A stretch of DNA of 5,799 bases from Spirochaetota bacterium (GTDB lineage: Bacteria; Spirochaetota; B62-G9; DRHN01). The stretch covers positions 1 to 5,799 of the forward strand of contig JAGLSF010000139.1 of the NCBI GenBank assembly GCA_023136305.1, in the 5' to 3' direction. How positions within the stretch are numbered: position 1 is the stretch's first letter; each line of letters opens with the position of its first letter. Of the stretch, positions 5,792 through 5,799 are shown piece after piece. The notes beneath the pieces are model-generated. The model made no database searches and was not told where the DNA came from. It saw only the letters and a program-made list of their open reading frames with translations. A program made the position numbers and the translations under genes.

Positions 5792-5799
5792 AATTGGGT

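Noticed and set aside
5789..5799. Search for a terminator after the response regulator
   Set aside because: Only 8 bases remain after the stop codon and they contain no hairpin, so nothing can be concluded.

Overview
The window is a gene-dense, single-strand (+) stretch of an ordinary bacterial chromosome with about 50% G+C by eye. In order it holds the 3' end of an acyl carrier protein gene (acpP), a complete beta-ketoacyl-ACP synthase II gene (fabF), a ribonuclease III gene (rnc), a DNA polymerase III delta-prime-like clamp-loader gene (holB-like), a cytoplasmic PAS-containing histidine kinase gene, and a sigma-54-dependent (NtrC/AtoC-type) response regulator gene. Almost every base is coding. 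I see no mobile element, CRISPR array, tRNA, rRNA, riboswitch or clear terminator.

The acpP-fabF-rnc order is widespread in bacteria and links fatty-acid elongation with RNA processing. Translation looks tightly coupled. fabF follows the acpP stop by 9 nt and starts with TTG. rnc overlaps fabF by 14 nt, holB overlaps rnc by 68 nt, and the response regulator overlaps the kinase by 26 nt. The only gap after the acpP-fabF junction is the 28 nt between holB and the kinase. That AT-rich gap carries a weak promoter-like sequence, so the kinase/regulator pair may have its own start as well as read-through from upstream.

Functionally there are three blocks: fatty-acid synthesis (ACP is the carrier, FabF condenses malonyl-ACP with acyl-ACP), information processing (RNase III and delta-prime), and signalling. 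In the last block a soluble kinase phosphorylates an enhancer-binding protein that activates sigma-54 promoters. The signalling pair has every catalytic motif intact. Its ligand and target genes cannot be read from this window.

The host is not certain. A soluble NtrB/AtoS-like kinase next to an AtoC-like regulator, and the style of the kinase and clamp-loader proteins, remind me of spirochaetes (Treponema/Spirochaeta relatives). Deltaproteobacteria-like or Nitrospirae-like lineages are alternatives. This is inference from general resemblance, not from a search.

The most unusual things here are modest: a roughly 78-residue helical-looking insertion inside the AAA+ module of the delta-prime protein, with degenerate nucleotide-binding motifs; an arginine-rich tail on RNase III that runs 68 nt into the next gene; and three perfect 14-16 bp palindromes clustered around the rnc/holB junction and the zinc-motif codons. 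I do not find a convincing new biological system.
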